A stretch of 64,000 nt of DNA, taken from contig JAKSDI010000114.1 in NCBI GenBank assembly GCA_022360175.1, forward strand, positions 1 through 64,000, written 5' to 3'. Under the pieces are notes generated by a model. The model was not told where the DNA came from. It did not search any database and saw nothing but the letters and a program-made list of their open reading frames with translations. Made by a program: the position numbers and the translations under genes. This document shows positions 63,900-64,000 of this stretch, piece after piece. The stretch is from Chitinophagales bacterium (GTDB lineage Bacteria > Bacteroidota > Bacteroidia > Chitinophagales > Saprospiraceae). How positions within the stretch are numbered: the stretch's first letter is position 1; each line of letters begins with the position of its first letter.

Positions 63900-64000
63900 A
63901 TGGAACAAGATAAAAGCAATAAGAAAAATTCCATTAGGAATTCTTCGCTGAAGGTAGGAGGAAACATGCATATAGGAGATATCATTAATATTCACCTTCA
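63900..64000 (+). CDS. Start of downstream gene with matching N-terminal motif (cut by window)
   Basis: The frame opens with ATG at 63900 and continues past the window end. The first 33 residues begin MEQDKSNKKNSIRNSSLKVG and continue GNMHIGDIINIHL. The block VGG-x-x-x-IGD matches the C-terminal tail of the preceding protein (VGGDFRIGD). In NLR/amyloid-signalling pairs the receptor carries such a motif at its N-terminus next to an effector gene, so the missing part may encode an NTPase receptor. That cannot be verified here. Confidence 0.6.
   Translation, partial: MEQDKSNKKNSIRNSSLKVGGNMHIGDIINIHL

Noticed and set aside
1-64000. tRNA, rRNA, tmRNA and riboswitch candidates
   Set aside because: Reading both strands I found no cloverleaf with a GGTTCGAATCC-type T-arm, no rRNA blocks and no riboswitch core. 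A covariance search would be needed to exclude divergent ones.

Overview
The window looks like a chromosomal segment of a Bacteroidota bacterium, most likely of the Saprospiria (Saprospira/Lewinella/Aureispira-type) group. The evidence is the AT-rich sequence, start codons without clear Shine-Dalgarno sequences, type IX secretion (T9SS) C-terminal sorting domains on three secreted proteins, a giant SprB-repeat metalloprotease, BlaI/BlaR1-type regulation, TPR-CHAT proteins, and an HMG-CoA reductase that implies mevalonate-derived isoprenoids. No rRNA, tRNA or CRISPR array was seen.

Layout. 1-1072: an IS630-family insertion sequence whose transposase needs a -1 frameshift, followed by a small inverted-repeat element. 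1.2-5.9 kb: AraC regulator, TPR-CHAT protease and a small unknown protein. 6.2-11.3 kb: 5-oxoprolinase operon (DUF2891 protein, atypical Nramp transporter, pxpA, pxpB, pxpC). 11.5-11.9 kb: gene remnants (AraC cupin, receiver domain). 12-14.2 kb: secreted beta-propeller and fatty-acid desaturase. 14.5-17.7 kb: BlaI repressor plus a BlaR1-type M56 protease fused to about 15 ankyrin repeats, preceded by a double palindromic operator. 18.3-24.6 kb: a 2097-residue secreted reprolysin-like protease with 12 SprB-like repeats.

25.2-37.5 kb is the most unusual part. Two divergent operons (five genes leftward, four rightward) encode several receiver-like proteins, a protein with a possible degenerate histidine-kinase ATPase end, an APH-like kinase with a receiver-like N-terminus, two membrane proteins and an unknown protein. 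No ordinary sensor kinase or DNA-binding output domain is visible. I regard this as the leading candidate for an undescribed signalling or conflict system.

37.5-39.4 kb: thioredoxin, a haem-binding lipoprotein, a ZIP transporter remnant and a CDP-alcohol phosphatidyltransferase. 39.3-46.4 kb: a lipid/isoprenoid locus (ICMT-like methyltransferase, CarS-like CDP-lipid synthase, HMG-CoA reductase-APH fusion, PEP-synthase-like dikinase, UbiA prenyltransferase), a second strong candidate for new biology. 46.6-46.9 kb: an inverted-repeat element with internal hairpins. 47-50.8 kb: a 45-residue membrane protein, Lgt, and two MltD-like transglycosylases. 51.2-57.5 kb: MoaD, a TPR protein with a CHAT-like end lacking its catalytic residues, a TPR-vWA protein and a T9SS cargo protein. 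57.9-62.6 kb: PDZ-alpha/beta hydrolase, an HTH plus PLD-like regulator, a double-glycine peptide, an unknown helical protein and a LuxR-type HTH. 62.7-64 kb: a nucleoside phosphorylase-fold effector whose C-terminal motif recurs at the N-terminus of the next gene, which is cut by the window end. That is the layout expected of an NLR/amyloid-signalling pair.
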